DNA from: an uncultured Psychrobacter sp.
GTDB taxonomy: Bacteria > Pseudomonadota > Gammaproteobacteria > Pseudomonadales > Moraxellaceae
Direction of reading: 5' to 3'
NCBI GenBank assembly: GCA_947489525.1
Contig: CANLDW010000001.1
Location: 744,001 to 808,000, forward strand
DNA length: 64,000 nucleotides
Numbering within the stretch: position 1 is the first letter of the stretch; every line of letters starts with the position of its first letter. The position numbers and the translations under genes are program-made. Positions 9,389 through 18,420 of this stretch are shown here, piece after piece. The notes below the pieces were generated by a model that saw only the letters and a program-made list of their open reading frames with translations, did no database searches and had not been told where the DNA came from.

Positions 9389-10955
9389 GTAATTTGTCTC
9401 CATAATTTTTAAGACGCGCGTAGCCCGCACTTGCCACCTCTTCTATGATGGCTTTGATGTCGCTGATTTGGGTCGTCGGATTTAAAATGGTTAATTTTAA
9501 GCAAAGCTGCTCATCAAGCTCTGTGGTAGCAATATTGGCAATATTATTAATCAATAAGTCTTGCGCAATCTGCCGATTTAGCTGCGCCAATTGCAGCTTA
9601 GTCAGCTCGGTAGCCTCTTTCAAATCTTCGTTGCTGTTTTGGTCAAAGTCTTGGCTGAAGCCTTGTGGTTTAAAGTAAAACAGCACGCTGCTAATAATAG
9701 GATCGTGCAGTAGGACAAAATCTGGGCGAGCCTTGATCAACTGCGCCGCCTTACGAGCGGTATCCAGACCGCTATCGATTAACGCGCCATAGGCATCAGT
9801 CCCAAGCAAATCAAGCGCCAACCAAAGCTTTAACGCATCGAATCGGCGCGTGGTTTGCAAGGAGTAAGTGACGAGATTTGGGATATTGTCTTGGTCGTCA
9901 GCCGAGGAGTTAAGATACTCGCTATGCTGGCGAATGCTCTCAAAGTGGCGCTGATCACGCAGTAAAAAAGCGCCGCAGCTAATGGGCAAAAAAAAGTGCT
10001 TATGAAAATCTAAAGTGAGGGAGTCGGCCTGATCAATGCCGTCAATCAAATCTCGATAGCGCTTTGATAGCAGTAGCGCCCCGCCCCATGCAGCGTCTAC
10101 ATGCAGCCATATCTTTGCTTGTTTACAAACACTGGCAATAGCCGATAAAGGATCGATAGCGCCTAAATCGGTCGTGCCTGCCGTTGCCACAATTGCCATG
10201 ACATTGTCAGCGCCATGCTCTTTTATTTTATGTTGCAAGTCGGCTATAAGCATAGCGCCGCTGGCATCGGTAGCGACTGTTTGCACGCTTTGCTGGCCCA
10301 GTCCTAGCAGCGCCGCATTTTTGGCGATAGAAAAGTGCGCTTGATCTGAGCACAAAATCACGCTGCGGCTTTGACCAATTAAACCGTCACGCTGTACATC
10401 GACGCCTTTGGCAGCGTAAAAGGTATTACGCGCCAGCAACAATCCCATCAAGTTACTTTGCGTACCGCCACTGGTAAACACACCACCGGACTGATACGTC
10501 GTTTGCTCATCTGTCTGTTTATTAAACTCACGGCTTGCAAACTCACTGCTATCAAACTTACAGCGCTGACAAAGCCAAGCGATTAACTGTGTTTCGATAT
10601 ACGTCGCCGCTGGGCTTTGATTCCAAGAGTCCATACTCTGATTGGTTGCCGCAATAATCATCTCAGCAATCTGTCCGATCACTAAGGTTGGCGGATGCAA
10701 ATGCGCTAAGCAGTGGCTGCTTGCTGTAGAGATACAGCCGGGTAATAGCTTAGTTTGAATATCGGCGAGTAGCGCGTCGATATCACGCCCTTGCGCCTTA
10801 ATATCCATAGCCATGGCAGCCACAGTCTCTTGCACCTGTTTTGGCGAACCGCCTAAATAGACGTTATTGGCGTCCAGCCACTCTTTAATAATGGCGCTGG
10901 TTTTATGCATTTGGGTGAGGTATTGCTCACTGGTGTGCTGATTTAATACGTACAA
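9375..10955 (-). CDS. ddc: L-2,4-diaminobutyrate decarboxylase
   Basis: A 526-residue PLP-dependent group II decarboxylase. It closely resembles the Acinetobacter Ddc that turns L-2,4-diaminobutyrate into 1,3-diaminopropane. Visible landmarks are TSGGTQSNLMGLLLAR, ATAGTTDLGAIDPL, HVDAAWGGALLLS (aspartate binding the pyridine nitrogen) and LDFHKHFF with the Schiff-base lysine near residue 310. The longest frame starts with TTG at 10955, with GAGG five bases upstream and no upstream ATG before a stop codon. An ATG 15 codons inside is the alternative. It follows dat by 101 bp that hold a perfect 15-base palindrome. The product is the diamine backbone of the siderophore. Confidence 0.95.
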   Translation of the reverse strand: MYVLNQHTSEQYLTQMHKTSAIIKEWLDANNVYLGGSPKQVQETVAAMAMDIKAQGRDIDALLADIQTKLLPGCISTASSHCLAHLHPPTLVIGQIAEMIIAATNQSMDSWNQSPAATYIETQLIAWLCQRCKFDSSEFASREFNKQTDEQTTYQSGGVFTSGGTQSNLMGLLLARNTFYAAKGVDVQRDGLIGQSRSVILCSDQAHFSIAKNAALLGLGQQSVQTVATDASGAMLIADLQHKIKEHGADNVMAIVATAGTTDLGAIDPLSAIASVCKQAKIWLHVDAAWGGALLLSKRYRDLIDGIDQADSLTLDFHKHFFLPISCGAFLLRDQRHFESIRQHSEYLNSSADDQDNIPNLVTYSLQTTRRFDALKLWLALDLLGTDAYGALIDSGLDTARKAAQLIKARPDFVLLHDPIISSVLFYFKPQGFSQDFDQNSNEDLKEATELTKLQLAQLNRQIAQDLLINNIANIATTELDEQLCLKLTILNPTTQISDIKAIIEEVASAGYARLKNYGDKLHAAI

Positions 10956-11033
10956 GTTGGCCTCATCACAGTCTAATCAGAGTCGAATAACAGTTACTAG
11001 AAAAGATTTTCAATTAAAAAACTTTGTAAACAC

Positions 11034-11048
11034 TTGAGCAGTGCTCAA
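11034..11048. other. perfect palindrome between dat and ddc
   Basis: TTGAGCAGTGCTCAA is a 7-bp perfect stem around one base, just after the dat stop codon. On the coding (minus) strand it is preceded by a T-run and not followed by one, so it is not a standard terminator. It may stabilise or process the dat-ddc transcript, or act as a protein-binding site. Confidence 0.4.
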
Positions 11049-11056
11049 AAACAGCC

Positions 11057-12406
11057 TCACTCATTGTCTTGCAGAGCGCGCTCAAGTTTATCTAGCACTT
11101 GATGCAGCTCAGCTTTGGTTATGTTCAGTGGTGGTAAAAAGCGCAGCACGGTACCACCGCGGCCGCCTTTTTCGATGACCAAGCCGTACTTGAAACAAGC
11201 CTGCTGGATGCTAGCCGCCGCTGCACTATCGGCAGGATAACTGCCATCGCTATGCTTGGGTAGATCAGGGTTGATAATCTCCACCCCTAGCATCAGCCCC
11301 CGACCTCGCACCTGACCGATGCAAGGATAGCGTGACTGCAGCGCCTGTAGCTCTGCCATAAACCAGCCACCGATGTCGGCTACATACGCAGCCATATCGT
11401 TGTCTTTTAAGTATTCAAGAGTAGCAAGCCCTGTAGCCATCGCTAACTGATTGCCGCGAAAAGTGCCAGAATGATTACCTGCTTGCCAAGCATCGTACTG
11501 CTTTTTGATTCCTAGTACCGCCAGTGGCAGACCGCCGCCAATGGCTTTGGACATGACAATCATATCGGGATCGATATCCGCATACTGATAAGCAAACCAG
11601 CGTCCGGTACGGCAAAAGCCCGTTTGCACCTCATCGATAATGAGTAAAATATCAAGCTCGCGGGTCACTTTGCGTACCTGCTTTAACCACTCTATTGGTG
11701 CAGGATTAACCCCGCCTTCCCCTTGAATAACTTCTAAAATAACCGCAGCAGGTTTGACTACCCCGCTCTCGACATCCTTTAAAAAGTGTTCAAAATAAGT
11801 CATATGCGCGCTGATACTTTGTTCAGAGGACAGACCAAAAGCGCAGCGATAGGTGTTGGGATAAGGTAAGAACTGCACAGGGCTCATCAGACCGTCGATA
11901 CCTTGCTTCGGTGCAAGATTGCCCGTCACTGCCAGCGCACCATGGGTCATACCATGATAGCCGCCGCTAAAGCTGATGATGCCTGAACGGCCAGTGACTT
12001 GTTTGGCCAGTTTAAGCGCCGCTTCTACCGCGTCAGCGCCCGTGGGGCCACAAAATTGCAAGCGATACTCATCACTATCGGTTACTAATAGCGTGTAGAT
12101 AAACTCGCTGAATTTGTCTTTTAATGGTGTAGTGATATCTAAGGTGTGCATCGGCAGCTTACTGTCTAACAGCGCTTTGATACTGTCTGTGACCACAGGA
12201 TGATTGTGTCCAAGCGCTAAAGTGCCAGCGCCAGATAGACAATCTATATACTGCTTGCCCTCAACATCAGTGATCCAAGCGCCTTGGGCTGACTCGATAG
12301 CGAACGGCAGCTTACGCGGATAACTGCGTACATTGGACTCAAAGGTAGCTTGCCGCTGCAAGTAGCAGTCATTATCAGTTTGCTTATCTAAAACGGACAT
12401 ATACAT
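11057..12406 (-). CDS. dat: L-2,4-diaminobutyrate:2-oxoglutarate 4-aminotransferase
   Basis: A class III aminotransferase that makes L-2,4-diaminobutyrate from aspartate semialdehyde and glutamate, the first dedicated step toward 1,3-diaminopropane. Visible motifs are [15 protein letters not shown] near the N-terminus, [29 protein letters not shown] (cofactor-binding aspartate) and [15 protein letters not shown] with the PLP lysine near residue 290. The frame is open to 12433, but AAGG about nine bases ahead favours the ATG at 12406. A good Fur box lies about 95 bp upstream. This is the first gene of the siderophore operon, next to ddc as in Acinetobacter and in rhizobactin clusters. Confidence 0.93.
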   Translation of the reverse strand: MYMSVLDKQTDNDCYLQRQATFESNVRSYPRKLPFAIESAQGAWITDVEGKQYIDCLSGAGTLALGHNHPVVTDSIKALLDSKLPMHTLDITTPLKDKFSEFIYTLLVTDSDEYRLQFCGPTGADAVEAALKLAKQVTGRSGIISFSGGYHGMTHGALAVTGNLAPKQGIDGLMSPVQFLPYPNTYRCAFGLSSEQSISAHMTYFEHFLKDVESGVVKPAAVILEVIQGEGGVNPAPIEWLKQVRKVTRELDILLIIDEVQTGFCRTGRWFAYQYADIDPDMIVMSKAIGGGLPLAVLGIKKQYDAWQAGNHSGTFRGNQLAMATGLATLEYLKDNDMAAYVADIGGWFMAELQALQSRYPCIGQVRGRGLMLGVEIINPDLPKHSDGSYPADSAAAASIQQACFKYGLVIEKGGRGGTVLRFLPPLNITKAELHQVLDKLERALQDNE

Positions 12407-12498
12407 AGCGTCGAACCTTATGTTATTAACCACTAAAAAATTTTGATAAACCTTTAAATCTAAAGGCTAGCTTATCAAAAACTTTGAATAATAATACA

Positions 12499-12517
12499 AA
12501 TGATAATCGTTATCATT
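12499..12517. promoter_or_regulatory. Fur box upstream of the siderophore operon
   Basis: AATGATAATCGTTATCATT is an almost perfect palindrome (one arm mismatch) and carries the core of the classical Fur box. It lies about 95 bp upstream of the dat start. Fur with ferrous iron binding here would shut off the whole dat-to-NIS operon in iron-rich cells. This is the strongest Fur site in the window. Confidence 0.85.
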
Positions 12518-12845
12518 AATGTGGCGTATTATTGACTACCGCTATGATGCTGTCAACTCAAATTAATACGCTTTTTTGTGCTTATTGGAGGATAACCAGT
12601 CAATGTAACTCAGTTTAGATTGATGCAGCCCTTTTACTTAGTGATTGAAGCGCATAAGCGAATATAAAGTTGTCGGGCTTGTCAGTGTTTTGTAATCGGA
12701 TTGGAATAACTTTGCGGCATTAAGCCGCCAAGCTATATAGTCGAACCACTATTGATATTGATTGACCATAGTCAGTACTAAATAAAATCGATACATTGAT
12801 GGTGACGCGCTGCTAGTAGCTGACTGATAGCTGACAGGGGTTTAA
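12518..12845. other. intergenic region between dat and fhuB
   Basis: No gene is seen here. The stretch follows the fhuB stop (minus strand) and precedes the Fur site of dat. It contains a small hairpin GCGGCATTAAGCCGC near 12713 and a segment near 12780-12794 (AATAAAATCGATAC) that also occurs in the left flank of repeat copy 2 at about 16822-16836. It may therefore hold a decayed piece of that repeat family. I see no convincing terminator for the fhu genes. Confidence 0.4.
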
Positions 12846-14849
12846 CTAGCGACTCACCGTCGCTGATGTCGCTGGGGTAACCGGCACTTTACGAATCAGC
12901 CATAAGAAATACGCGCCGCCAATAATGGCTGCTACCGTACCGGCTGGCAACTCATAAGGGAAAATGACGTAGCGACCAATCCAATCGGCGACTACCATTA
13001 CCCCTGCGCCCAATAGAGCAGCCAACGGTAATTGACGCTCAAGCTTTACCGCGCCAAGCGAGGTTGCTAAATGCGGCACCATAAGGCCAATGAAACTTAG
13101 CGGCCCGACCGCTAGGGTACTGGCGGTACTGAGCGCTGCCACTAGTATTAGTAGCGCAAGAGTCACAGGCGTCACTGCCACGCCCAGATTACGCGCAACA
13201 CCTGTGCCGAGGCCTAATACGCGCAGCGGTTTAATAACCAGCAAACTCAAGGCAAATAAAATCAGTGCAATAGCCATCAGATACCAAACGGTACTCGGCT
13301 GAGCGCTATAAGTCGTGCCTGATAGCCAGCTGAGCATCGCCTCCAGACGCGGGTCACCGGATAGCTTAACTAAGTGCATGACCCCGTCCATCATCGCTGC
13401 AATACCGATACCGACGAGCAACAGATAGCCTGAGCTGACCTTGCGTGCCAGCCAAATGACGAGGAGCAGCACCGCTATCGCCCCTGACAAGCCTGAAAGC
13501 AGTAACGTACCCGCGCCCGCCGATAACCCAAGCATAGGCAGGAGTAAAAACCCTAAGATAACGCCGAGCGCTGCTCCTGAGCTAACCCCCAATACCTCAG
13601 GGCTTGCCATCGGATTGCGTGTTAGCGTTTGCAACAGGACGCCTGCGACAGCTAGCATCAGACCGGTTGCCGCCGCACTCAGACTACGCGGTAGGCGGTA
13701 CTGCTGGGTCAGCGCCCAATCGGTGCTCAGCCCCCAGCCACTGATATCTTGTACGAACAGACACGCCAGCATAATAAGAACAGCCACGCCCGCCGCCCAG
13801 CGCCCATACGCCACTGGTTTGCGCTCGCCTGTGAGCATCGGCGTTACGGTCTCTATACGCTCGCGGCGCTGACGCAATATCAACCAGATAATCAATGGCG
13901 CGCCCAAAATACCGGTCATCGCGCCCGCTGGAATTTGCATATCAAATATCGGCTCAAGCAGCAAAGCGACATTACTGGTGAGCCATAACAGCAGTGCCCC
14001 TAGACTAAAGGCGGCGATTAAACGCTTGGCTATTGACGAGATACCGAGTGCATTAACAAGGCTTGCTGCCCCAAGGCCGATAAAGCTAATCAGCCCCACC
14101 TCGCTAATCACCAAAGCAGTGACTATCGCCACCACCAATACTACCAGCGCGCGAATATTATTAATCGGTACGCCCAAACGCTTGGCTTGTCCATCATCTA
14201 AGCTCATAAGCGTTAGCGGCTTTAATAAAGGCAAACACACCAGCGCCATGACAACGGCAGTGACTGCCAATACGGTGCTGGTATGCCAACTGTTTTGTGC
14301 CAAAAATCCCGCCGCCCATGACAAAATCCCGTTACTCCGCGCGGCAAAGAATAACACCAGCACGTTCGCCACAGCAGCAAGTAAAATATTAACCACCAAA
14401 CCGGCTAATATCAAAATCAGTGGATTAAAGCGGCTGGGCGCAGCCAAAGCAAAGACCAGCCCCATACTAATAATTGCCCCAACAAAGGCCACATAAATCC
14501 CGCCATAAATCGCAAGGCTGGGCACAAATAGGGTCACGATAAGCATCGCCAATTGCGCCCCTACCCCAACACCTAAGGTGGTATCAGAGGCTAAAGGGTT
14601 TTTGACCAATTGCTGTAGTAAAATACTGACTACCCCTAACAGCCCGCCCGCCAATAGCGCTACGATACTGGTAGCAACAAGGTGCAGCTGGGTTGCCATA
14701 CTGGCAATATCGAGCTGTAAGCTTGGGATAAATAAATCTGCAATAGGCCGCGTCCACTCCTGCGCCACGAGTGCCCAGCTGCTCCATAAGGATAAAATCA
14801 TAAGAAGGGCAAGTGCGACCCAAAGCCGCCATGATGTTGTCCTATTCAT
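12846..14849 (-). CDS. fhuB: FhuB-type ferric hydroxamate permease (two fused FecCD halves)
   Basis: The 667-residue membrane protein consists of two tandem FecCD/BtuC-type permease halves of about 330 residues each. LLQQLVKNPLASDTTLGVGVGAQLA near residue 80 is repeated as LLQTLTRNPMASPEVLGVSSGAALG near 405. The cytoplasmic coupling regions recur as LISFIGLGAASLVNALG and LSFIGLMVPHLATSLG. This fused architecture and length are typical of FhuB, which carries hydroxamate siderophores through the inner membrane using one FhuD and an FhuC dimer. The start codon overlaps the fhuD stop by four bases (ATGA). It lies next to the siderophore operon and presumably imports that product. Confidence 0.92.
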   Translation of the reverse strand: MNRTTSWRLWVALALLMILSLWSSWALVAQEWTRPIADLFIPSLQLDIASMATQLHLVATSIVALLAGGLLGVVSILLQQLVKNPLASDTTLGVGVGAQLAMLIVTLFVPSLAIYGGIYVAFVGAIISMGLVFALAAPSRFNPLILILAGLVVNILLAAVANVLVLFFAARSNGILSWAAGFLAQNSWHTSTVLAVTAVVMALVCLPLLKPLTLMSLDDGQAKRLGVPINNIRALVVLVVAIVTALVISEVGLISFIGLGAASLVNALGISSIAKRLIAAFSLGALLLWLTSNVALLLEPIFDMQIPAGAMTGILGAPLIIWLILRQRRERIETVTPMLTGERKPVAYGRWAAGVAVLIMLACLFVQDISGWGLSTDWALTQQYRLPRSLSAAATGLMLAVAGVLLQTLTRNPMASPEVLGVSSGAALGVILGFLLLPMLGLSAGAGTLLLSGLSGAIAVLLLVIWLARKVSSGYLLLVGIGIAAMMDGVMHLVKLSGDPRLEAMLSWLSGTTYSAQPSTVWYLMAIALILFALSLLVIKPLRVLGLGTGVARNLGVAVTPVTLALLILVAALSTASTLAVGPLSFIGLMVPHLATSLGAVKLERQLPLAALLGAGVMVVADWIGRYVIFPYELPAGTVAAIIGGAYFLWLIRKVPVTPATSATVSR

Positions 14850-15919
14850 GATGCAGCCCCGCCGCGTAATGTCACGTTCGCTAGATTATCCGCCAAGCTC
14901 ACCAGCGACGACATGCCGCCATATATCCACACGGGCGGCAGCTCGCCTACACAGCGCTTATCGCCATAGCTTAAGCGCTGCCAAATCAAGCTATCCTCAA
15001 TCTCAGCACGCGTAATCGGACTTAAGGGGTCAACGATTAATAAGCAAACCTCGTCATCTAACTGTGCCAAATCCCCCATACGTAGCGGTACAAACCCCCA
15101 CTCATTGCCTTTGCCTAATACCATAAGCTCTTTATCCATTTGTGTCATTGCTGGCTCAAACAGACTGTTGGCGACATACATACGCAGGTTATTGGCATCA
15201 CTAAACTGGACTACGGCAAACTTTTTAACCTCAGGATAGCGCTGCTGTAATTGCTCGCTGGCAGCCGCAATATCTTGACGGCTTTGCTCAATATACTCCT
15301 CAGCCAATTGCGGCTCCTCAATCAGCGCACCCAGCTTGCGTGTCGGCTCGGTATAATCTTCCCAAGTCGCACTATCGCCTTTCGCAGCAAACATAATAGA
15401 CTCGGCGGGCACATCGCCATACAAATTGCGCGCGTGCTCGTAAAAGAAGTTATCCACCACTAGGTCCACGGGCAGCTGGGCAACCAGCTCAGCATTGGGC
15501 ATATAGCGGATGCCTAAATCGGTAATAGTAGAGGGCAGCTTAGGCGTGCCGACCCATCTGTGCCACGTTCTGATATCACCGGTAGCCATAGGCGGATAGC
15601 CCATCGCTATTAAGGTGGCGGCATTGCCCCAATCGGGCGAGGCGATATTTATCTTAGGTTGAAGCGCTGTTGATTGGGTATCTGCTAGCGCGGTAGGCGT
15701 TATGGTCTCAACGTTTTCGGGTGCTTGATTATTGCAGGCGCTTAAGGCGGCGCTGACGGTGAGACTTATAAGGATAGGTAAAAACTTTTGCTTAGACTTT
15801 AATGGCAACTGTGCATTGACTGGCCTATTATTGACTTGCTTACCAGAAGGTAGGGACTTTGAGAATACAGAAGATAGCGCGGATCTGGCAAGTCGATGAA
15901 AGTGCAGCATAGAGAACAT
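14846..15919 (-). CDS. fhuD: FhuD-like siderophore-binding lipoprotein
   Basis: A 357-residue substrate-binding protein of the helical-backbone type. A hydrophobic stretch near residues 45-62 ends in the lipobox LSAC, so it should be acylated and held at the inner membrane. That differs from the soluble E. coli FhuD. The mature part begins with a segment like that of FhuD: SPDWGNAATLIAMGYPP, then WVGTPKLP and DLGIRYMPNAELVAQLPVDL. The basic N-terminal extension before the signal is long, so a later start is possible (ATG at 15910 and beyond). It overlaps fhuB by four bases and follows fhuC by 81 bp. It hands the ferric siderophore to FhuB. Confidence 0.88.
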   Translation of the reverse strand: MFSMLHFHRLARSALSSVFSKSLPSGKQVNNRPVNAQLPLKSKQKFLPILISLTVSAALSACNNQAPENVETITPTALADTQSTALQPKINIASPDWGNAATLIAMGYPPMATGDIRTWHRWVGTPKLPSTITDLGIRYMPNAELVAQLPVDLVVDNFFYEHARNLYGDVPAESIMFAAKGDSATWEDYTEPTRKLGALIEEPQLAEEYIEQSRQDIAAASEQLQQRYPEVKKFAVVQFSDANNLRMYVANSLFEPAMTQMDKELMVLGKGNEWGFVPLRMGDLAQLDDEVCLLIVDPLSPITRAEIEDSLIWQRLSYGDKRCVGELPPVWIYGGMSSLVSLADNLANVTLRGGAAS

Positions 15920-16000
15920 AACGGCCTATCTGATTAAGGAGTCAAAGGAAGTAAGCGAGCTAGATAAAAAATAAAAAGGGTAAAGCTGGAGGTTTAAAGC

Positions 16001-16765
16001 TTAGGCCACCGCAACCGGCTGTCCAGTAATGGGATGATTAAGCAGTTGCATCTCGACATTAAAGATATTGCGTAGAACGTCAGGTTGCATGGTGCTGGCA
16101 ATATCGCCGTTGTGACAGACGCGGCCGTTTTTCAGGGCGATAATACGGTCGGCATACTGCGCCGCTAGATTGATATCGTGTACGATAATGACCACGCCCA
16201 AACCCTGCTCGTCAACTAAGCGCCGAATCAGCTGAATGACCTCAAGCTGATAGTGCATATCGAGCGCCGCTAACGGCTCATCGAGCAGCAAGTAGCGAGT
16301 ATCTTGCGCCAAACACATCGCCAGCCATGCCCGTGCCCGCTCGCCCCCGGATAAAGTAGAGGTAATACGCTCGGCAAACGCTTCGGTTTGGGTGACTTGT
16401 AAGGCCTCTGCCACTTTATCCTGATCTTGTTGGCTGGGCTTTTGCAGCCACTTTTGATGCGGATAACGTCCCAACATCACCAGCTCACGTACCGTAAAGC
16501 CAGCCGCTTCGGGCAATTGCTGCGGCAAATAAGCCATATGCTGCGCAAGCTCCTTACTGCCGTAATCACTAATAGCGCGCGCATCTAAAGTCACGCTACC
16601 ACTGCTACTGCTCATCTCACCCGCCAAGGCTTTAATCAACGTTGATTTGCCCGAGCCGTTATGTCCCACTAGCGCTACCAATTGTTTGGTGGCAATCTCG
16701 CAGTCCACAGTATCGAGTAAGGTGCGATCTTGGCGCTTAATGGTCAGATTATGGGCACGTAACAT
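16001..16765 (-). CDS. fhuC: FhuC-type ABC ATPase
   Basis: A 254-residue ABC ATPase of the FecE/FhuC group. It has Walker A GHNGSGKST near residue 37, the signature LSGGERARAWLAM near 140, Walker B YLLLDEPLAALD near 160 and the switch histidine in VVIIVHDIN near 195. It powers FhuB. The reading frame stays open to 16900, but those extra 45 codons run into repeat copy 2 and match nothing expected. The conserved strand begins at MLRAHNLTIKRQ, so I place the start at the ATG at 16765. It is the first gene of the fhuC-fhuD-fhuB set and is divergent from the ferric reductase gene. Confidence 0.92.
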   Translation of the reverse strand: MLRAHNLTIKRQDRTLLDTVDCEIATKQLVALVGHNGSGKSTLIKALAGEMSSSSGSVTLDARAISDYGSKELAQHMAYLPQQLPEAAGFTVRELVMLGRYPHQKWLQKPSQQDQDKVAEALQVTQTEAFAERITSTLSGGERARAWLAMCLAQDTRYLLLDEPLAALDMHYQLEVIQLIRRLVDEQGLGVVIIVHDINLAAQYADRIIALKNGRVCHNGDIASTMQPDVLRNIFNVEMQLLNHPITGQPVAVA

Positions 16766-16847
16766 AAAGATACTCGTTTTGGTAAGAAGGATAAGATTTG
16801 GCATAACTATAGCCAATTCGAAATAAAATCGATACGCTAATATCGTC

Positions 16848-16926
16848 GTGCTACTGGGATAAATTTTGCGTAGCATCGAAAAGTGCGAAGCGCACAGCAA
16901 GCAAGGAAAATTTGTACCAGTAGCAC
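16848..16926. repeat. 79-bp palindromic intergenic repeat, copy 2
   Basis: The core has the same ends, length and orientation as the copy at 5942-6020, with two differences seen. Its outer flanks match those of copy 1 only as reverse complement: the ACCGATAC-type flank is left of copy 1 and right of copy 2, and the GACGATATTA-type flank is right of copy 1 and, reverse-complemented, left of copy 2. It lies in the divergent promoter region between fhuC and the ferric reductase gene. Confidence 0.85.
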
Positions 16927-17031
16927 CGTATCGGTTTTAAATTGACTCAACTGTATAATGCGACTACGTATAATTCGTTTGGCACAGCTATCAAAAACCA
17001 ATAAAAACCGATTTTACTCGTAAATGCAAAC

Positions 17032-17050
17032 AAAAACAATTATCATTACC
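17032..17050. promoter_or_regulatory. Fur-box-like site upstream of the ferric reductase gene
   Basis: The stretch contains AATTATCATTACC, which fits the right half of the classical Fur box. About 13 of 19 positions agree overall. It ends about 32 bp before the ATG at 17082, where a repressor would block transcription. It may also affect the divergent fhuC gene. Confidence 0.5.
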
Positions 17051-17081
17051 GTACTGGTAATTTCTTATTTATGAGTATTTT

Positions 17082-18257
17082 ATGACTAATTCCCTTGCAG
17101 CTACCAAAGACGATGCTGTCAATCAAGCGTCATACACGCCTATCCAAGCGCCTGAGCTAACAAATATCATCTCCCACCTTAACGAAGAGCACCTTGATGA
17201 GCTGCTTACGTTTGCAAGTGTGTTTACTACGCGCTCCAAAGCTGAGCTTGATAACCTAGACGTACAGCTCAGCGCCATTTACGCCGAGGGCTTTACGCTC
17301 CAAGCACAGCCTAAACAAGTAGACAATCCGTTAGTTACATCTCAAGAGCAAATATTTTTTATCCCCTTTATACATCCCATTAAAGATTTAGAAGACTTAC
17401 AAACGCAGTATATTTTGCTTAAACAAAGAGCCGATAAAAAGGTCGGTAAAAAAACCATCAAGCTGAGCAAGCAGATCTTTAGTGTTCATGGTAGCACTAG
17501 GGTTAGTAAAAACATGCTTCGTCTTGAGCTTAGTCTGCCTGAATCGAGTACAGCGAATGATACGGATACTGCTAGCCAATCAAAATCAAACCCTATGCCT
17601 ATCGATGAGCCAGGCTATGCTTATTTGTTTGATTTAGAGCACAATATTCAAGCTAGCGAAAACCTAGAAAAGATCAAAACACCGCGCGCGCACTGCTATT
17701 ACACGCTAAGAAAAGCGTGGCAAACAGATACGGGTAGACGCGGCTGGGTCGATGTGTTTTTGCATGGCGACACTTCAGGCGGCGTTTGGGCAGACTCCTT
17801 ACAAGCGGGCAATACGGTACTGATCAAGCGCGAAGTACCCGAAAAAATTGAGCATTTGCAGGACGGCCAAGCGTTACTGATTGCCGATGAAACCTCAATT
17901 CCGACGGTTGCGCGTTTGCTTGAGCTTTGGGACAATCCATTGCCGCCCTTGGTACTGTGCATCACGCAAGACACAGGCGATCAAGCTTATTTTGATGAGG
18001 TGAAACTAAATCCCGACATTAAAGGTGATTTTACAATTGTGCCGATAGTGACGGGTCAAGTTAATGCAGGCACTGATTTAGCTAAGCTTATTGATAATAA
18101 GCTGGGCGAGTATTTAGCCAAGCAGCCTTTGAGTATTGATAAAGTTTGGGGCGCACTAGAAGCGGCTACGGCCAAAGCCCTACGCAAACGGCTTAAAGCC
18201 AGACTGAATTTAGAGCGTAGCGATATGGTGGTCAAAGTATATTGGCGGCATGATTGA
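17082..18257 (+). CDS. siderophore-interacting protein, FAD-dependent ferric-siderophore reductase
   Basis: The 391-residue protein has an N-terminal segment of about 100 residues with HLNEEHLDELLTFA, similar to the small DUF2470-type module. A siderophore-interacting (ViuB/YqjH-type) reductase follows. The FAD-binding arginine motif appears as RAHCYYTLR near residue 202, and the NAD(P)-binding half carries FLHGDTSGGVWADSL and LLIADETSIPTVARLLE. Such cytoplasmic enzymes free iron by reducing the imported ferric siderophore. A linker of Ser/Thr/Asp (near residues 165-180) lies before the FAD motif. It is monocistronic, opposite to fhuC, and its position and the upstream Fur-like site tie it to the siderophore system. 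Confidence 0.88.
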   Translation: MTNSLAATKDDAVNQASYTPIQAPELTNIISHLNEEHLDELLTFASVFTTRSKAELDNLDVQLSAIYAEGFTLQAQPKQVDNPLVTSQEQIFFIPFIHPIKDLEDLQTQYILLKQRADKKVGKKTIKLSKQIFSVHGSTRVSKNMLRLELSLPESSTANDTDTASQSKSNPMPIDEPGYAYLFDLEHNIQASENLEKIKTPRAHCYYTLRKAWQTDTGRRGWVDVFLHGDTSGGVWADSLQAGNTVLIKREVPEKIEHLQDGQALLIADETSIPTVARLLELWDNPLPPLVLCITQDTGDQAYFDEVKLNPDIKGDFTIVPIVTGQVNAGTDLAKLIDNKLGEYLAKQPLSIDKVWGALEAATAKALRKRLKARLNLERSDMVVKVYWRHD

Positions 18258-18314
18258 TTGCCTATTGCGACCTCTTTGAAACCTTTCACTTTCAAAATTC
18301 AAAAATGCTTGCCT

Positions 18315-18345
18315 AAAAAACCCCGCGAGTTCTAAGCTCGCGGGG
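18315..18345 (-). terminator. rho-independent terminator after exbD
   Basis: A 9-bp GC-rich stem (CCCCGCGAG/CTCGCGGGG, 18321-18345) with a 7-base loop. Read on the minus strand it is followed by TTTTTT, so it ends the tonB-exbB-exbD transcript. The same hairpin may also stop the convergent reductase transcript, but the plus-strand T-run is weak. Confidence 0.85.
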
Positions 18346-18420
18346 CACAGATAAAAGGTTTTATTTAAATTGTCTTGTTATCTTTTAGTCTATTCAAACT
18401 TTTAATCTTTTTACAACCAA

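Noticed and set aside
12740..12800. Fourth copy of the palindromic repeat
   Set aside because: Only flank-like pieces (ATTGACCATA, AATAAAATCGATAC) are present. The core and its inverted ends are missing.
13978..14496. 172-codon plus-strand open frame opposite fhuB
   Set aside because: It is antisense to a permease with clear repeats and family motifs. Its translation shows no motif and has a shadow-like composition (Ala/Thr/Lys-rich).
16766..16900. N-terminal extension of fhuC
   Set aside because: The extra 45 codons run into repeat copy 2. ABC ATPases of this type begin at the MLRAHNLTI strand.
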